Below are positions 8,062-15,888 of a stretch of 64,000 bases of DNA, piece after piece. A program made the position numbers and the translations under genes. A model generated the notes under the pieces. It searched no databases, was not told the origin of the DNA, and saw nothing but the letters and a program-made list of their open reading frames with translations. Within the stretch, counting starts at the first letter, position 1. The number at the start of each line of letters is the position of its first letter. The stretch is from Geodermatophilus sabuli (GTDB lineage Bacteria; Actinomycetota; Actinomycetes; Mycobacteriales; Geodermatophilaceae), in NCBI RefSeq assembly GCF_900215145.1, contig NZ_OBDO01000011.1, positions 62,001 to 126,000 of the forward strand, given 5' to 3'.

Positions 8062-8553
8062 TCACGTGCCGGGGCGGCCCTCCTCGACGCCGTCGAGGAC
8101 GGCGGTCGGGCCGCCGTGGTTGCCCGGGGCGGAGGCGGCGGACAGGGCACGCGCGGCGACGGCGTCCGCCGTGTCCGGCGGAACGACGAGGAGGTCGAGA
8201 CGGTCGCGCCCGTCGTCGCCGCCGCTGAGGTTCACCAGGTGCGGGTCGAGGCCGCGGAACCAGCCCAGCCGGACCGTGCGCCCACCGACCGTGAGCCGCC
8301 GGGGCGCGGCGTCCCAGCTCTGCGGGTTGAAGGTGACGCGGCTGACCCGGATGCCGCGGCGCTGCAGGTCCGTGAGCAGCCCGGGCAGCTCGTCGGCGAG
8401 GCTGCGGGAGCGGGGCCACCACCCGCCGTCGAGTGTCGTGTGGTCGCCGGGCCCGTCCAGCAGCGCCAGGCGCAGCGGCGCGCCGGCGGTCACGGGCGGG
8501 GCGGGTGCGGCCGGGGCCGTCCGGTCGACGCGGGTGACGCGGATGGTGGTCAC
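8062..8553 (-). CDS. DUF5994 family protein
   Basis: A 163-residue protein of the actinobacterial DUF5994 family, recognised by GGWWPRSRSLADELPGLL, the VSRVTFNPQSW segment, the RRLTVGGRTVRLGWFR core and LDLLVVPPDTA near the end. No catalytic motif, signal or membrane segment is visible and the function is unknown. GTG start at 8553. The region between it and the DNA ligase (166 bases) has no gene. Confidence 0.8.
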   Translation of the reverse strand: MTTIRVTRVDRTAPAAPAPPVTAGAPLRLALLDGPGDHTTLDGGWWPRSRSLADELPGLLTDLQRRGIRVSRVTFNPQSWDAAPRRLTVGGRTVRLGWFRGLDPHLVNLSGGDDGRDRLDLLVVPPDTADAVAARALSAASAPGNHGGPTAVLDGVEEGRPGT

Positions 8554-8719
8554 GGCCGACCGGACGTCGTGGTCGCGGCGGAGGGCGTGGTCGTCCTGGT
8601 GGGCCCCATCGGGGACCGCCGATCTCCCTCCGGCAGCGGAGGGGCTGGGCGCCGAACTGGCGTTGCCGCTGACGCTACGCGCAGTCGGCCGCCGCGCCGG
8701 CCACCTCCGCCCGGGCCTC

Positions 8720-10267
8720 TCAGGCCCCGGTGAGCAGGGCGCGCACGGCGTCGACGGTGTCGGCCTCGGCCGGCGTCTTGTCCGGGCGGTAGCGCAGCAC
8801 GCGGGCGAAGCGCAGCGCGACGCCCCCGGGGTAACGGGGGCTGCGCTGGGCGCCGTCCAGGGCGATCTCGACGACCAGCTCCGGGCGCAGCAGCACGCCC
8901 CACTCCGCCTGCTCGCGGGCCAGGCCGGGGAAGGTGGCGGTCTGCCAGTCCAGCAGTTCGTCGGTCATGCCCTTGAAGGTCTTGCCGACCATCACCGGCT
9001 CCCCGCCGTCGGGGTCGCGGGCGCCCAGGTGGATGTTGGACAACTTCCCCGACCGGCGGCCGTACCCCCACTCCGCGCCGAGCACGACGAGGTCGAGGGT
9101 GTGCACCGGCTTGACCTTCTGCCAGGCCCGGCCGCGCCGGCCCGCGGCGTAGGGCGCGTCGAGGGCCTTGACGACGACGCCCTCGTGCCCGGCCGACAAC
9201 GCCGCGTCGAGCACCCCGGCGGCCTGGTCGGCGTCGGGGGAGCGGACGCCGGGCATCCGCAGCTCCGCGTGCTCGTCGCCGGCCAGGAGCTGCGCGAGCG
9301 CGTCGAGGCGGACCGCGAGCGGCTCGTCGAGCAGGTCGCGGCCGTCCAGGTGCAGCAGGTCGAAGAAGAACGGGCTGAGCAGCACGCCTGCGTCGGAGGA
9401 CCCGCCGTCGGGGAGCTGGCTGCCGAAGCGGCTCATCGTCTCCTGGAAGGCCCGCGGGCGCCCGTCGTCGTCCAGGGCGAGGGTCTCGCCGTCGAGCACG
9501 GCGGCCGAGCAGGGCAGGGCACGGACGCGCTCGACCAGCTCGGGCATGCCGTCGGTCACCTCGCGCAGGGTGCGGGTCCAGACCCGGACGTCGTCGCCGT
9601 CCCGGTGCACCTGGATGCGGGCGCCGTCCAGCTTGAACTCGACGGTGACGTCGGTGCCGAGGTCGTCCAGCGCCGCGTCCAACGAGGACCCGGGGCTGGC
9701 CAGCATGGGCCGCAGCGGGCGGCCGACCCGCAGCCGCACGGCGTCCAGGGCCGCCTGACCGCCGGCCAGCGCGGTCGCCGCGGTCTCCGGCAGGCTTCCG
9801 GAGAGCATGGCGGCCCGGCGCGCGCTCGCTGCCGGGACGCCGGCCGCCGCGGCCACCGCGTCGAGGACGACGCCCTCCAGGGCGCCCTGGCGCAGCTCGC
9901 CGGTGAGCAGGCGGACGAGGAACCGCTGCTCGTCGGCGGTGGCCGCCGACAGCAGCGCGCCGAGCAGCGTCTCGCGCCGTGCGGTGGAGCCGGTGCCGGC
10001 GGTCGTGGCGATCTCGTCGAGCGAGGCGTCCACGGCCGGGACGGTCAGCGAGGGCTCACCGGCGGGGTCGCCGGTCAGCCGCGCGAGCGTGCGCCAGCCG
10101 ACGCCGAGCCGGCGCTGCAGCGGCTCGCCGGCCAGCCACGCGGTGACCGGCGGCACCTCGTCGGCTGCGGCGCGCCGCAGCAGGTCGGCGATCGCCGCGG
10201 CCTTGGCCGTGCGGGACCGGGTGGCCGCGACGGCGGCGGAGGCGGCGACGACGTCGGCGAGCAGCAC
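8720..10267 (-). CDS. lig: ATP-dependent DNA ligase
   Basis: A 515-residue ligase of the archaeal/actinobacterial LigB type, which seals nicks with ATP. The N-terminal DNA-binding domain (about 1-180) is followed by the adenylation domain with nucleotidyl lysine K212 in EFKLDGARIQVH (motif I), motif III VLDGETLAL, motif IV GVVVKALDAPY and motif V WQKVKP. The OB-fold domain ends with ALRFARVLRYRPDK. It is full length for the family. It is accessory to the NAD-dependent LigA expected elsewhere and probably acts in repair. GTG start at 10267 without a strong ribosome site. It is separated from the upstream esterase by a perfect palindrome. Confidence 0.93.
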   Translation of the reverse strand: MLLADVVAASAAVAATRSRTAKAAAIADLLRRAAADEVPPVTAWLAGEPLQRRLGVGWRTLARLTGDPAGEPSLTVPAVDASLDEIATTAGTGSTARRETLLGALLSAATADEQRFLVRLLTGELRQGALEGVVLDAVAAAAGVPAASARRAAMLSGSLPETAATALAGGQAALDAVRLRVGRPLRPMLASPGSSLDAALDDLGTDVTVEFKLDGARIQVHRDGDDVRVWTRTLREVTDGMPELVERVRALPCSAAVLDGETLALDDDGRPRAFQETMSRFGSQLPDGGSSDAGVLLSPFFFDLLHLDGRDLLDEPLAVRLDALAQLLAGDEHAELRMPGVRSPDADQAAGVLDAALSAGHEGVVVKALDAPYAAGRRGRAWQKVKPVHTLDLVVLGAEWGYGRRSGKLSNIHLGARDPDGGEPVMVGKTFKGMTDELLDWQTATFPGLAREQAEWGVLLRPELVVEIALDGAQRSPRYPGGVALRFARVLRYRPDKTPAEADTVDAVRALLTGA

Positions 10268-10280
10268 GGGGGGATCGTGG

Positions 10281-10318
10281 CAGGGGGCGCCGGCACCGCG
10301 CGGTGCCGGCGCCCCCTG
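10281..10318. terminator. Perfect 38-nt palindrome, probable terminator of the esterase gene
   Basis: A 38-base perfect palindrome (CAGGGGGCGCCGGCACCGCG and its mirror) lies 10 bases beyond the esterase stop and just ahead of the DNA ligase start, both on the minus strand. It would end esterase transcription and insulate the ligase, or else fold in the ligase leader. Confidence 0.75.
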
Positions 10319-10327
10319 GTACCGCGA

Positions 10328-11278
10328 TCAGGTGAGGGCGCGCCGCAGGGCGTCGATGCGGATGCCCCAGATCCGCCGGGACAGGGCCGCGTCCGGCGCG
10401 AAGGTCTCCGCCGCGTGGTAGCTGCCGGGGTGCACGTGCAGCTCGCACGGCACGCCGGCCGCCATCAGCCGCTGGGCGAAGGCGATGTCCTCGTCACGGA
10501 ACAGGTCCACGGTGCCGACGTCGATGAAGGCCGGCGGCAGCCCCGAGACGTCCACGGCCCGGGCCGGCGCGGCGTACTCGTCGGCCGGCTTGCCGCCGAG
10601 GTACCAGGCCCACGCCTCGATGTTGCCGGCGCGGTCCCAGATGCCGATGTCGGTGATCTCCTGGCTGGACACGGTCTCGTTGCGGTCGTCGATCATCGGG
10701 TAGATCGGCATCATGAACCGGAGGGCGGGGCCGCCCCGGTCCCGGGCCAACAGCGCGGTGGCGATGGTCAGGCCGCCGCCCGCGCTGGCCCCGTAGACGG
10801 CGATCCGGTCGGCGTCCACCCCGAGGTCGGCGGTGTTGGCCGCCATCCAGCGCAGCCCGGCGTAGCAGTCCTCCACCGGGGCGGGGTGGGGGTGCTCGGG
10901 GGCCAGGCGGTACTCCACGGAGACGACCACGGCGCCGACCTGCTCGCACAGCATCGTCGCGGGGATGTCCTCCCCGGCCACGTCGCCGAGGACCATCCCG
11001 CCACCGTGGATGTAGTAGATGCCCGGCAGCGTGCCGGTCGCGCCGGCCGGGCGGTAGATGCGCACGGAGATGTCCGGCTCGCCCTCGGGTCCGGGGACGA
11101 CCCGGTCCTCCTTGGTGACGTTCGGGTTCTCCGGTACCTCCATGGAGGCGAGGATCTGCTGCACCGTCGCGCGCCGGGCCACGATGTCGGGGATCGAGTT
11201 GAAGCCCCCGGGCAGGGCCTCCAGCAACCCGTCGAGCGGGACGCGGCACTCGGGGTCGATCAGGTCACGGCGGGACAT
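10328..11278 (-). CDS. Alpha/beta hydrolase, HSL-family esterase
   Basis: A 316-residue carboxylester hydrolase of the hormone-sensitive-lipase (family IV) type. The oxyanion-hole HGGG is at 91-94, the nucleophile elbow GASAGG at 163-168 (Ser165), with probable catalytic Asp258 (GTVDLFRDE) and His288 (PGSYHAAE). GGAGG precedes the ATG by 7 bases. It is divergent from a GntR regulator and close to a Baeyer-Villiger monooxygenase. In such modules the monooxygenase turns a ketone into an ester or lactone that the esterase hydrolyses, so the substrate is likely that product. Confidence 0.92.
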   Translation of the reverse strand: MSRRDLIDPECRVPLDGLLEALPGGFNSIPDIVARRATVQQILASMEVPENPNVTKEDRVVPGPEGEPDISVRIYRPAGATGTLPGIYYIHGGGMVLGDVAGEDIPATMLCEQVGAVVVSVEYRLAPEHPHPAPVEDCYAGLRWMAANTADLGVDADRIAVYGASAGGGLTIATALLARDRGGPALRFMMPIYPMIDDRNETVSSQEITDIGIWDRAGNIEAWAWYLGGKPADEYAAPARAVDVSGLPPAFIDVGTVDLFRDEDIAFAQRLMAAGVPCELHVHPGSYHAAETFAPDAALSRRIWGIRIDALRRALT

Positions 11279-11402
11279 GGGTCCTCCATCGGGTCGGGTG
11301 CTCGGGTGTGTGCGGGACCGGCGAGGGTGCGGCCGGGGACTGGGGGGCGGAGCCGGGCAGGTGCGGCGCCCGGCTGGCAGGATGACCGGGAGAGGGGGTC
11401 CG

Positions 11403-12071
11403 GTGACGTCGTTCGAGGTCCCGCTCACGCGGCGGGAGGCAGTCGTCCGGCGGCTGCGGCAGGAGATCACCGCCGGCCAGCTGCCGGCGGGCACCGTCCT
11501 GAAGGACGCCGAGCTCGCGGCGCGGCTGGGCGTGAGCATCACCCCGGTGCGCGAGGCCATCACGCAGCTGGCCGCCGAGGGGCTGGTCGACGTCGCACCC
11601 AACCGCACCCGGAAGGTCGCCGGGCTCACGCAGAAGTCGGCGCTCGAGCTCGTCGACGTCATGGAGCTGCTCGCCTGCGCGGGGTTCGCCGGGGGCGTGG
11701 ACAACCTGACCGACGAGCACCTGGCCCGGCTGCGCACGCGCTACACGGAGTACACCGGCGCGCTCGCCCGCGGCGACGTCACCACGGCCTCGGCGGCGGG
11801 CGCGGACTTCAGCACGATCGTCGTGATGGCGAACGGCAACCGGGAGCTCCAGTCGATGCTGGACCTGGTGGTGGTGCGGGTGCTGCGCATGCTGGCCATG
11901 GAGTCCCACAGCGACTCCTGGCGGCCGTGGGTCGAGGGCTACGGCGAGGTGCTCGAGCTGCTCGAGCGCGGCGATCGCGCCGGCGCCGTGGCCCGCTACC
12001 GGCGGATCTACGTGGAGTTCCGCGCGGCGGTGGAGCGCTCCCTGTGGCCCGGGGAGGCCGGGGACGCCTGA
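11403..12071 (+). CDS. GntR family transcriptional regulator (FCD type)
   Basis: A 222-residue regulator with an N-terminal winged helix (about 8-75: LPAGTVLKDAELAARLG, then ITPVREAITQLAAEGLV) and an all-helical FCD ligand domain (about 80-215). GTG at 11403 is preferred over ATG at 11382 because GAGAGGGGG lies 5 bases before the GTG, whereas the ATG has no spacing for a ribosome site. The FCD domain usually binds carboxylates with a metal; the expected His ligands are not obvious here. It sits between the divergent esterase and the convergent monooxygenase and most likely controls both. Confidence 0.9.
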   Translation: MTSFEVPLTRREAVVRRLRQEITAGQLPAGTVLKDAELAARLGVSITPVREAITQLAAEGLVDVAPNRTRKVAGLTQKSALELVDVMELLACAGFAGGVDNLTDEHLARLRTRYTEYTGALARGDVTTASAAGADFSTIVVMANGNRELQSMLDLVVVRVLRMLAMESHSDSWRPWVEGYGEVLELLERGDRAGAVARYRRIYVEFRAAVERSLWPGEAGDA

Positions 12072-12087
12072 CGGCAGGCGCGCCGGG

Positions 12088-12121
12088 CCCGGGCCGCGGA
12101 CGGCGCCGTCCGCGGCCCGGG
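12088..12121. terminator. Convergent terminator, 34-nt perfect palindrome
   Basis: A perfect palindrome of 34 bases, opening CCCGGGCCGCGGACGGC, lies between the converging GntR and Baeyer-Villiger monooxygenase genes and can serve both strands. Confidence 0.8.
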
Positions 12122-12139
12122 TGTGCCGGTGGGTGGTGG

Positions 12140-13777
12140 TCACGCGTCGAGGAGGAAGCCCTCGTAGCCCTTGGCGGCCACCTCGTCGCACTTCTTGCGG
12201 TACTCCCCGACACCTCCGGCGTACGGCATGAAGACCCGCGGCTTGCCGGGGACGTTGGCGCCCATGTACCAGGAGTTGGCCTTGGGGTAGAGGGTGTAGG
12301 ACGCGATGAGGTTGACGTGGTCGACCCACGCGTCCTGCGCCTCCTGGCTGGCCTCGATGGTGCGCAGGCCCTGGTCGCGCAGGTGGGCGATGGCGTCGCA
12401 CACCCAGTCCACGTGCTGCTCGATGGACACGATCATGTTCGACAGCACCGACGGGCTGCCCGGCCCGGTGATCATGAAGAGGTTGGGGAAGCCCGCCGAG
12501 CCGATGCCCAGGTAGGTCCGCGGCCCGGCGCTCCACGTCTCCTTGAGCGAGGCCCCGCCCCGGCCGCGGATGTCGACGTTGGTGAGGGACCCGGTCATGG
12601 CGTCGAAGCCGGTGGCGTAGACGATCGCGTCGAACACGTACTCCTCGGCCGCCGTCCGGATGCCCTTCTCGGTGATCTCCACCAGGGGCTCGCGCTGCAG
12701 GTTGACCAGGTGCACGTTCGGGCGGTTGTAGGTCTCGTAGTAGTGCGTGTCCAGGCAGGGGCGCTTGGTGCCCACGGGGTACTCCGGGCACAGGTCCGCG
12801 GCCGTCTGGGGGTCCTCGACGATCTCCTTGATCTTGCGGTGGACGAACGCCTTGGCGAGGTCGTTGGCCTCCTGGGAGAGCGCCAGGTCGGTGTAGGTGG
12901 TCAGCAGGTTGACCAGGCTGCCGCTCTCCCAGGCCTCCTCGAACCGGGCCTCGCGCTCCTCCGGGGAGACCTCCAGGGCCGACTTGGTGGCCGGTGGGAC
13001 CGGGACGCCGAACCCGGACTCCTTCTGCGCCTGCCGGTAGTCCCGGTAGTGCTCCCTCATCTCCGCGACCTCGTCGGGGCGCAGCTTGCGGTTGCGGGCG
13101 GGCAGGGAGTACGCCGGGGTGCGCTGGAAGACCGTCACGTCGGAGGCCTGGGCGGCGATGACCGGGATCGACTGCACGCCCGAGGAGCCGGTGCCGATGA
13201 CGCCGACGCTCAGCCCGGTGAAGTCCACGCCCTCGTGCGGCCAGTGCGCGGTGTGGTAGCTGGCGCCCTTGAACGTCTCCAGGCCCGGGATCTCCGGGTG
13301 CTTGGACGCCGACAGGCACCCGGTGGCCATCACCAGGTACTGGGCGTGCACCGCGTCCCCGTGCTCGGTGCGGACCTCCCAGGTGCCGCCGTCCTCGTCG
13401 AAGTGCGCCCCGACCACCCGGGTGCGGAAGACGATGTCCCTGCGCAGGTCGAACCGGTCGGCGACGTGCTGGGCGTACCGGAGGATCTCCGGCTGGGTCG
13501 GGTAGCGCTCCTCCCACTCGAAGGTCTGCTCCAGGTCCGGGTCGAAGGAGTAGGAGTACGCCAGGCTCTCGACGTCGACCCGCGCGCCCGGGTAGCGGTT
13601 CCAGTACCACGTGCCGCCCACGTCGGTGCCGGCCTCGAACACCACCGCGGTCAGCCCCATGCCGCGCAGCTTGTGCAGCAGGTACATGCCGGAGAAGCCG
13701 GCGCCGACGATGACGGCGTCGACGGTGGACGGGACGGGCGGGGTCGCGGCCTGGGGGTCGGCTGCTGGTGCGGACAT
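12140..13777 (-). CDS. Baeyer-Villiger flavin monooxygenase
   Basis: A 545-residue FAD/NADPH monooxygenase of the cyclohexanone/phenylacetone monooxygenase type, inserting oxygen next to a carbonyl to give an ester or lactone. Two Rossmann motifs are present, GAGFSG (25-30, FAD) and GTGSSG (195-200, NADPH). Between them lies the Baeyer-Villiger fingerprint FKGASYHTAHWP (169-180). Length is typical. The ATG at 13777 is followed by a short disordered tail before the FAD motif. A strong sigma-70-type promoter at 14137-14166 faces it, with an esterase remnant in between. Its partner is the esterase at 10328-11278; the substrate cannot be read from sequence. Confidence 0.94.
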   Translation of the reverse strand: MSAPAADPQAATPPVPSTVDAVIVGAGFSGMYLLHKLRGMGLTAVVFEAGTDVGGTWYWNRYPGARVDVESLAYSYSFDPDLEQTFEWEERYPTQPEILRYAQHVADRFDLRRDIVFRTRVVGAHFDEDGGTWEVRTEHGDAVHAQYLVMATGCLSASKHPEIPGLETFKGASYHTAHWPHEGVDFTGLSVGVIGTGSSGVQSIPVIAAQASDVTVFQRTPAYSLPARNRKLRPDEVAEMREHYRDYRQAQKESGFGVPVPPATKSALEVSPEEREARFEEAWESGSLVNLLTTYTDLALSQEANDLAKAFVHRKIKEIVEDPQTAADLCPEYPVGTKRPCLDTHYYETYNRPNVHLVNLQREPLVEITEKGIRTAAEEYVFDAIVYATGFDAMTGSLTNVDIRGRGGASLKETWSAGPRTYLGIGSAGFPNLFMITGPGSPSVLSNMIVSIEQHVDWVCDAIAHLRDQGLRTIEASQEAQDAWVDHVNLIASYTLYPKANSWYMGANVPGKPRVFMPYAGGVGEYRKKCDEVAAKGYEGFLLDA

Positions 13778-13865
13778 GGGTCCTCCTGGGCGGAGCCGGT
13801 GCGGGACAGGGGTGTGCGGGGACGCCGGCCGGGAGCCGGCGCCGTTCAGGGGTGGGGGAGGGGGT

Positions 13866-14069
13866 TCAGGCGGGCTGCGGGGCGGACCGCGCGGCGATCG
13901 CGGCGGGGACGTGGTCGATGGCGACCGCCGCGCCGGGCGGCAGGCCGGAGAGGTCGGCGGCCCGCAGCGGGAGGGCGTCCACCTGCGGTCGGGAGTCCGG
14001 GTCGGGCGCGTGGTGGTCGCAGAACCCGGTGAGGAAGGCCGTCGTCTCGTCCAGCGCCATCCGCGTCAC
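13866..14069 (-). pseudogene. Remnant of an HSL-family esterase
   Basis: A 67-codon frame whose middle, DHHAPDPDSRPQVDALPLRAADLSGLPPG, resembles the stretch of HSL-type esterases just before the catalytic Asp (compare DVSGLPPAFIDVG in the intact esterase of this locus). Neither the HGGG nor the GxSxG region precedes it, and the catalytic Asp and His do not follow. It looks like an internal scrap of a second esterase once located directly upstream of the monooxygenase, in the same orientation. It could still be translated as a short peptide, since it begins with an ATG downstream of the promoter at 14137-14166. Confidence 0.5.
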
Positions 14070-14136
14070 CTCGACGTCAGTAGGGCTCGTCCCACCCGGG
14101 CTCGGAGTTCACCCGAAGGGGTGTGATCGGAACCAC

Positions 14137-14166
14137 AAAATAGGATGCATCGGAGGTGGGGGTCAA
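14137..14166 (-). promoter_or_regulatory. Sigma-70-type promoter for the monooxygenase unit
   Basis: On the minus strand TTGACC (14161-14166) is followed after 18 bases by TATTTT (14137-14142), in a small A/T-rich island (about 14110-14166) unusual for this window. Just downstream lies GTGGTTCCGATCAC, an imperfect dyad that could be an operator for the GntR protein. It reads toward the esterase remnant and the monooxygenase. Confidence 0.6.
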
Positions 14167-14212
14167 TGGTCGCCAGCCCACAAAGGCGGTGGCCGGAGTG
14201 GACACGGCAACG

Positions 14213-14252
14213 GCGGGCGGCCCCGGACGGGTGTCCGTCCGGGGCCGCCCGC
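14213..14252. terminator. Hairpin terminator of the antitoxin-like gene
   Basis: An 18-bp perfect stem (14213-14230 with 14235-14252) and a GTGT loop, 17 bases beyond the minus-strand antitoxin-like stop codon. The architecture and loop are the same as the hairpin at 21488-21527. Confidence 0.8.
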
Positions 14253-14268
14253 CGCTCGGGTACCGGCC

Positions 14269-14457
14269 TCAGGCCTCCTGCTGCCCGATCCGCTGGTCGG
14301 CCATGTTGCCGACCTTGTCCGACTGCTGGTCGAACTTGCCGCCGGTCCTGTCGTCGGCGACCTGCTCGGCCTTGTCCAGGGCGGCGTCGCTGCCCTTCTC
14401 GCCCTTCTCGCTGTCGAGGGCCTGCTTCGCCTTGTCGCCGAGTCCTCCGACGTCCAT
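14269..14457 (-). CDS. MT0933/Rv0909-like antitoxin family protein
   Basis: A 62-residue, highly charged helical protein. The pattern GLGDKAKQAL, DAALDKAEQVADDRTGGKFDQ and SDKVGNMADQRIG matches the MT0933-like antitoxin family (compare DKAGDFVDEKTGGKY). No toxin gene is adjacent: the neighbours are a gene remnant and a palindrome. It may therefore be a solitary family member with a stress-protein-like role, as many in actinobacteria are. AGGAGG lies 8 bases before the ATG, suggesting strong translation. Confidence 0.7.
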   Translation of the reverse strand: MDVGGLGDKAKQALDSEKGEKGSDAALDKAEQVADDRTGGKFDQQSDKVGNMADQRIGQQEA

Positions 14458-14552
14458 GTGGTGCTCCTCCCTGTGGGTGCGATGCCCCGTGGCACTACCC
14501 GGCCGGGATGCCACCGACCCCTCGCGTGTCCTCCAGGAGGAAGGCGGGCAAG

Positions 14553-14691
14553 GGTCGGGCAGCAGTCGCTCGCCGAACTCCGCCGGATCGTCGAGGCCAT
14601 CGTGGCCCGGGACCCGCGGGCGGCCGGGGCGGCGGCGTGCAGCCACGTCGCGAGCGTCGTCGCCGCTCTCGCCGAACATCCTGTCGCCTGA
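14553..14691 (+). pseudogene. C-terminal remnant of an FCD-type GntR regulator
   Basis: About 45 codons ending at a stop (14689-14691): LAELRRIVEAIVARDPRAAG, then a helix AACSHVASVVAALAE. This is the last helix pair of FCD-domain regulators (typical form HRAIVDAIxARDPxAAxxAMRxHL). No DNA-binding domain or earlier FCD helices are present upstream. It lies immediately before the LigK/PrpF chimera and the LigJ operon on the same strand, and is probably the former regulator of that operon. Confidence 0.5.
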
Positions 14692-14802
14692 CCCACCACC
14701 CCGCGAGGAGGAGTCCGTGTCCGCCCCCCGTCCCCCCACCCGGCGGCAGCCGGTGGCCGGTGCCCTCGTGGCCGGCCGCGTCGAGCGTGCGATGGTGCCG
14801 GC

Positions 14803-15063
14803 ATGAGGACCGTCGTCGTCACCGACCCGTCGCGGGCGGACGCCGGCGAGGCCCGGACGCTGGGCGCCTACGGCGTCGCCACCGTCCACGAGGGCCCGTC
14901 GGAGCACCCCGGGGCCGACGTCCACCACCTGTGCCTGCAGCTGGGCGTGGACGAGACCACCGTCAGTGACCAGCCCCGCGTGGTCCGGTCCGGCGTGGTG
15001 CGGACCGCCCGCACGCTGTTCGACGGGATCGCCTGCCTGCGTGCCGAGGGGGGTCTCGCGTGA
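14803..15063 (+). pseudogene. Chimeric remnant: LigK/RraA-type aldolase N-terminus fused to PrpF-type tautomerase C-terminus
   Basis: An open frame of 86 codons made of two unrelated ends. Residues 1-30 (TVVVTDPSRAD, TLGAYGVATVHE) match the first strand and helix of RraA-like 4-carboxy-4-hydroxy-2-oxoadipate aldolases. From about residue 33, EHPGADVHHLCLQL and RVVRSGVVRTARTLFDG match the end of PrpF/4-oxalomesaconate tautomerases. An in-frame deletion between two adjacent genes of a protocatechuate/gallate 4,5-cleavage operon explains it. Neither active site survives. The TGA overlaps the next gene's GTG by 4 bases, so translation coupling is preserved, which may be why the fusion is retained. 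Confidence 0.6.
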
Positions 15064-15836
15064 CCGTCCGCATCGCCGTCCTCGGGCTGGGCGAGGCGGG
15101 GTCGGAGATCGGCCGCGACCTCGTCGCGGCCGGTGCCGACGTCCGCGGCTACGACCCGAAGGGCATCGTGGTCGACGGCGTGCAGCCCCGCGGCAGCGAG
15201 GCCGAGACGGTCGCCGACGCGGATCTGGTGCTCAGCGTGAACAGCTCGCAGGACGCCGTCCCGGCCCTGGTCAACGCGCTGCCGGCGCTGCGTCCCGGCA
15301 CCGTGTGGGCCGACCTGAACACCGCGCCCCCCGGCGTGAAGGCGGCGCTGGTGGAGCAGCTGGCCGGCCGTGACGTGCCGGTCGCGGACGTGGCGCTCAT
15401 GTCGCCGGTGCCCGGCAAGGGGCTCCGGGCGCCGATGCTGGTCTCCGGCGAGGGCGCGGCTCGCTACGCCGAGATCCTCGCCGGGTTCGGGATCCAGGTC
15501 GCGATCCAGCCCGGCCCGGCCGGGGAGGCGATCTCCCGCAAGCTGCTGCGCAGCGTCTTCTACAAGGGCCTGGCCGCCGCCGTGGTCGAGGCGCTCACGG
15601 CGGCCGAGGCCGCCGGCTGTGCCGACTGGCTGCGGGACGACATCAGCGGCGAGCTGGCCGGCTTCGACGAGCGGGCCATCGACCGGCTGGTCGACGGTAC
15701 CCACCGGCACGCCCGGCGTCGCGCCGACGAGATGACCGCCGCCACCGACCAGCTCATCGAGCTGGGTGTGCCGGCGCGGATCTCGGCCGCCGCCCGCGAC
15801 CTGCTCGTGGAGTTGCGGGACCGCCAGGACACCTGA
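15060..15836 (+). CDS. NAD(P)-binding DUF1932 dehydrogenase (6-phosphogluconate dehydrogenase-like)
   Basis: A 258-residue two-domain oxidoreductase: an N-terminal Rossmann fold (GLGEAGSEIGRDLVAAG, about 9-25) and a C-terminal helical DUF1932 domain (about 165-250, with ISRKLLRSVFYKGLAAAVVEAL). DUF1932 proteins resemble beta-hydroxyacid dehydrogenases. Members occur in aromatic 4,5-cleavage clusters, where their reaction is not firmly assigned. GTG start overlaps the preceding stop by 4 bases; LigJ follows 52 bases later. With the upstream aldolase and tautomerase collapsed, this enzyme may have lost its pathway or been recruited elsewhere. Confidence 0.85.
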   Translation: MTVRIAVLGLGEAGSEIGRDLVAAGADVRGYDPKGIVVDGVQPRGSEAETVADADLVLSVNSSQDAVPALVNALPALRPGTVWADLNTAPPGVKAALVEQLAGRDVPVADVALMSPVPGKGLRAPMLVSGEGAARYAEILAGFGIQVAIQPGPAGEAISRKLLRSVFYKGLAAAVVEALTAAEAAGCADWLRDDISGELAGFDERAIDRLVDGTHRHARRRADEMTAATDQLIELGVPARISAAARDLLVELRDRQDT

Positions 15837-15888
15837 CCGACGCGCCGCCGACGAACAGACCACAGACGACCGCACGAGGGGACAGCGC

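Noticed and set aside
8066-14032. A plus-strand open frame of nearly 2000 codons
   Set aside because: It is antisense to the DUF5994, DNA ligase, esterase and monooxygenase genes, which have clear motifs. Its translation is Arg/Ala/Gly/Val low complexity. Long antisense frames are expected at this GC content.
14100-14170. A/T-rich island as an attachment site or island boundary
   Set aside because: No tRNA, integrase or flanking direct repeats. The island is explained by a TTGACC/TATTTT promoter facing the monooxygenase unit.
14269-14457. Active toxin-antitoxin pair
   Set aside because: The antitoxin-like protein has no adjacent toxin gene; both neighbours are a terminator and a gene remnant.
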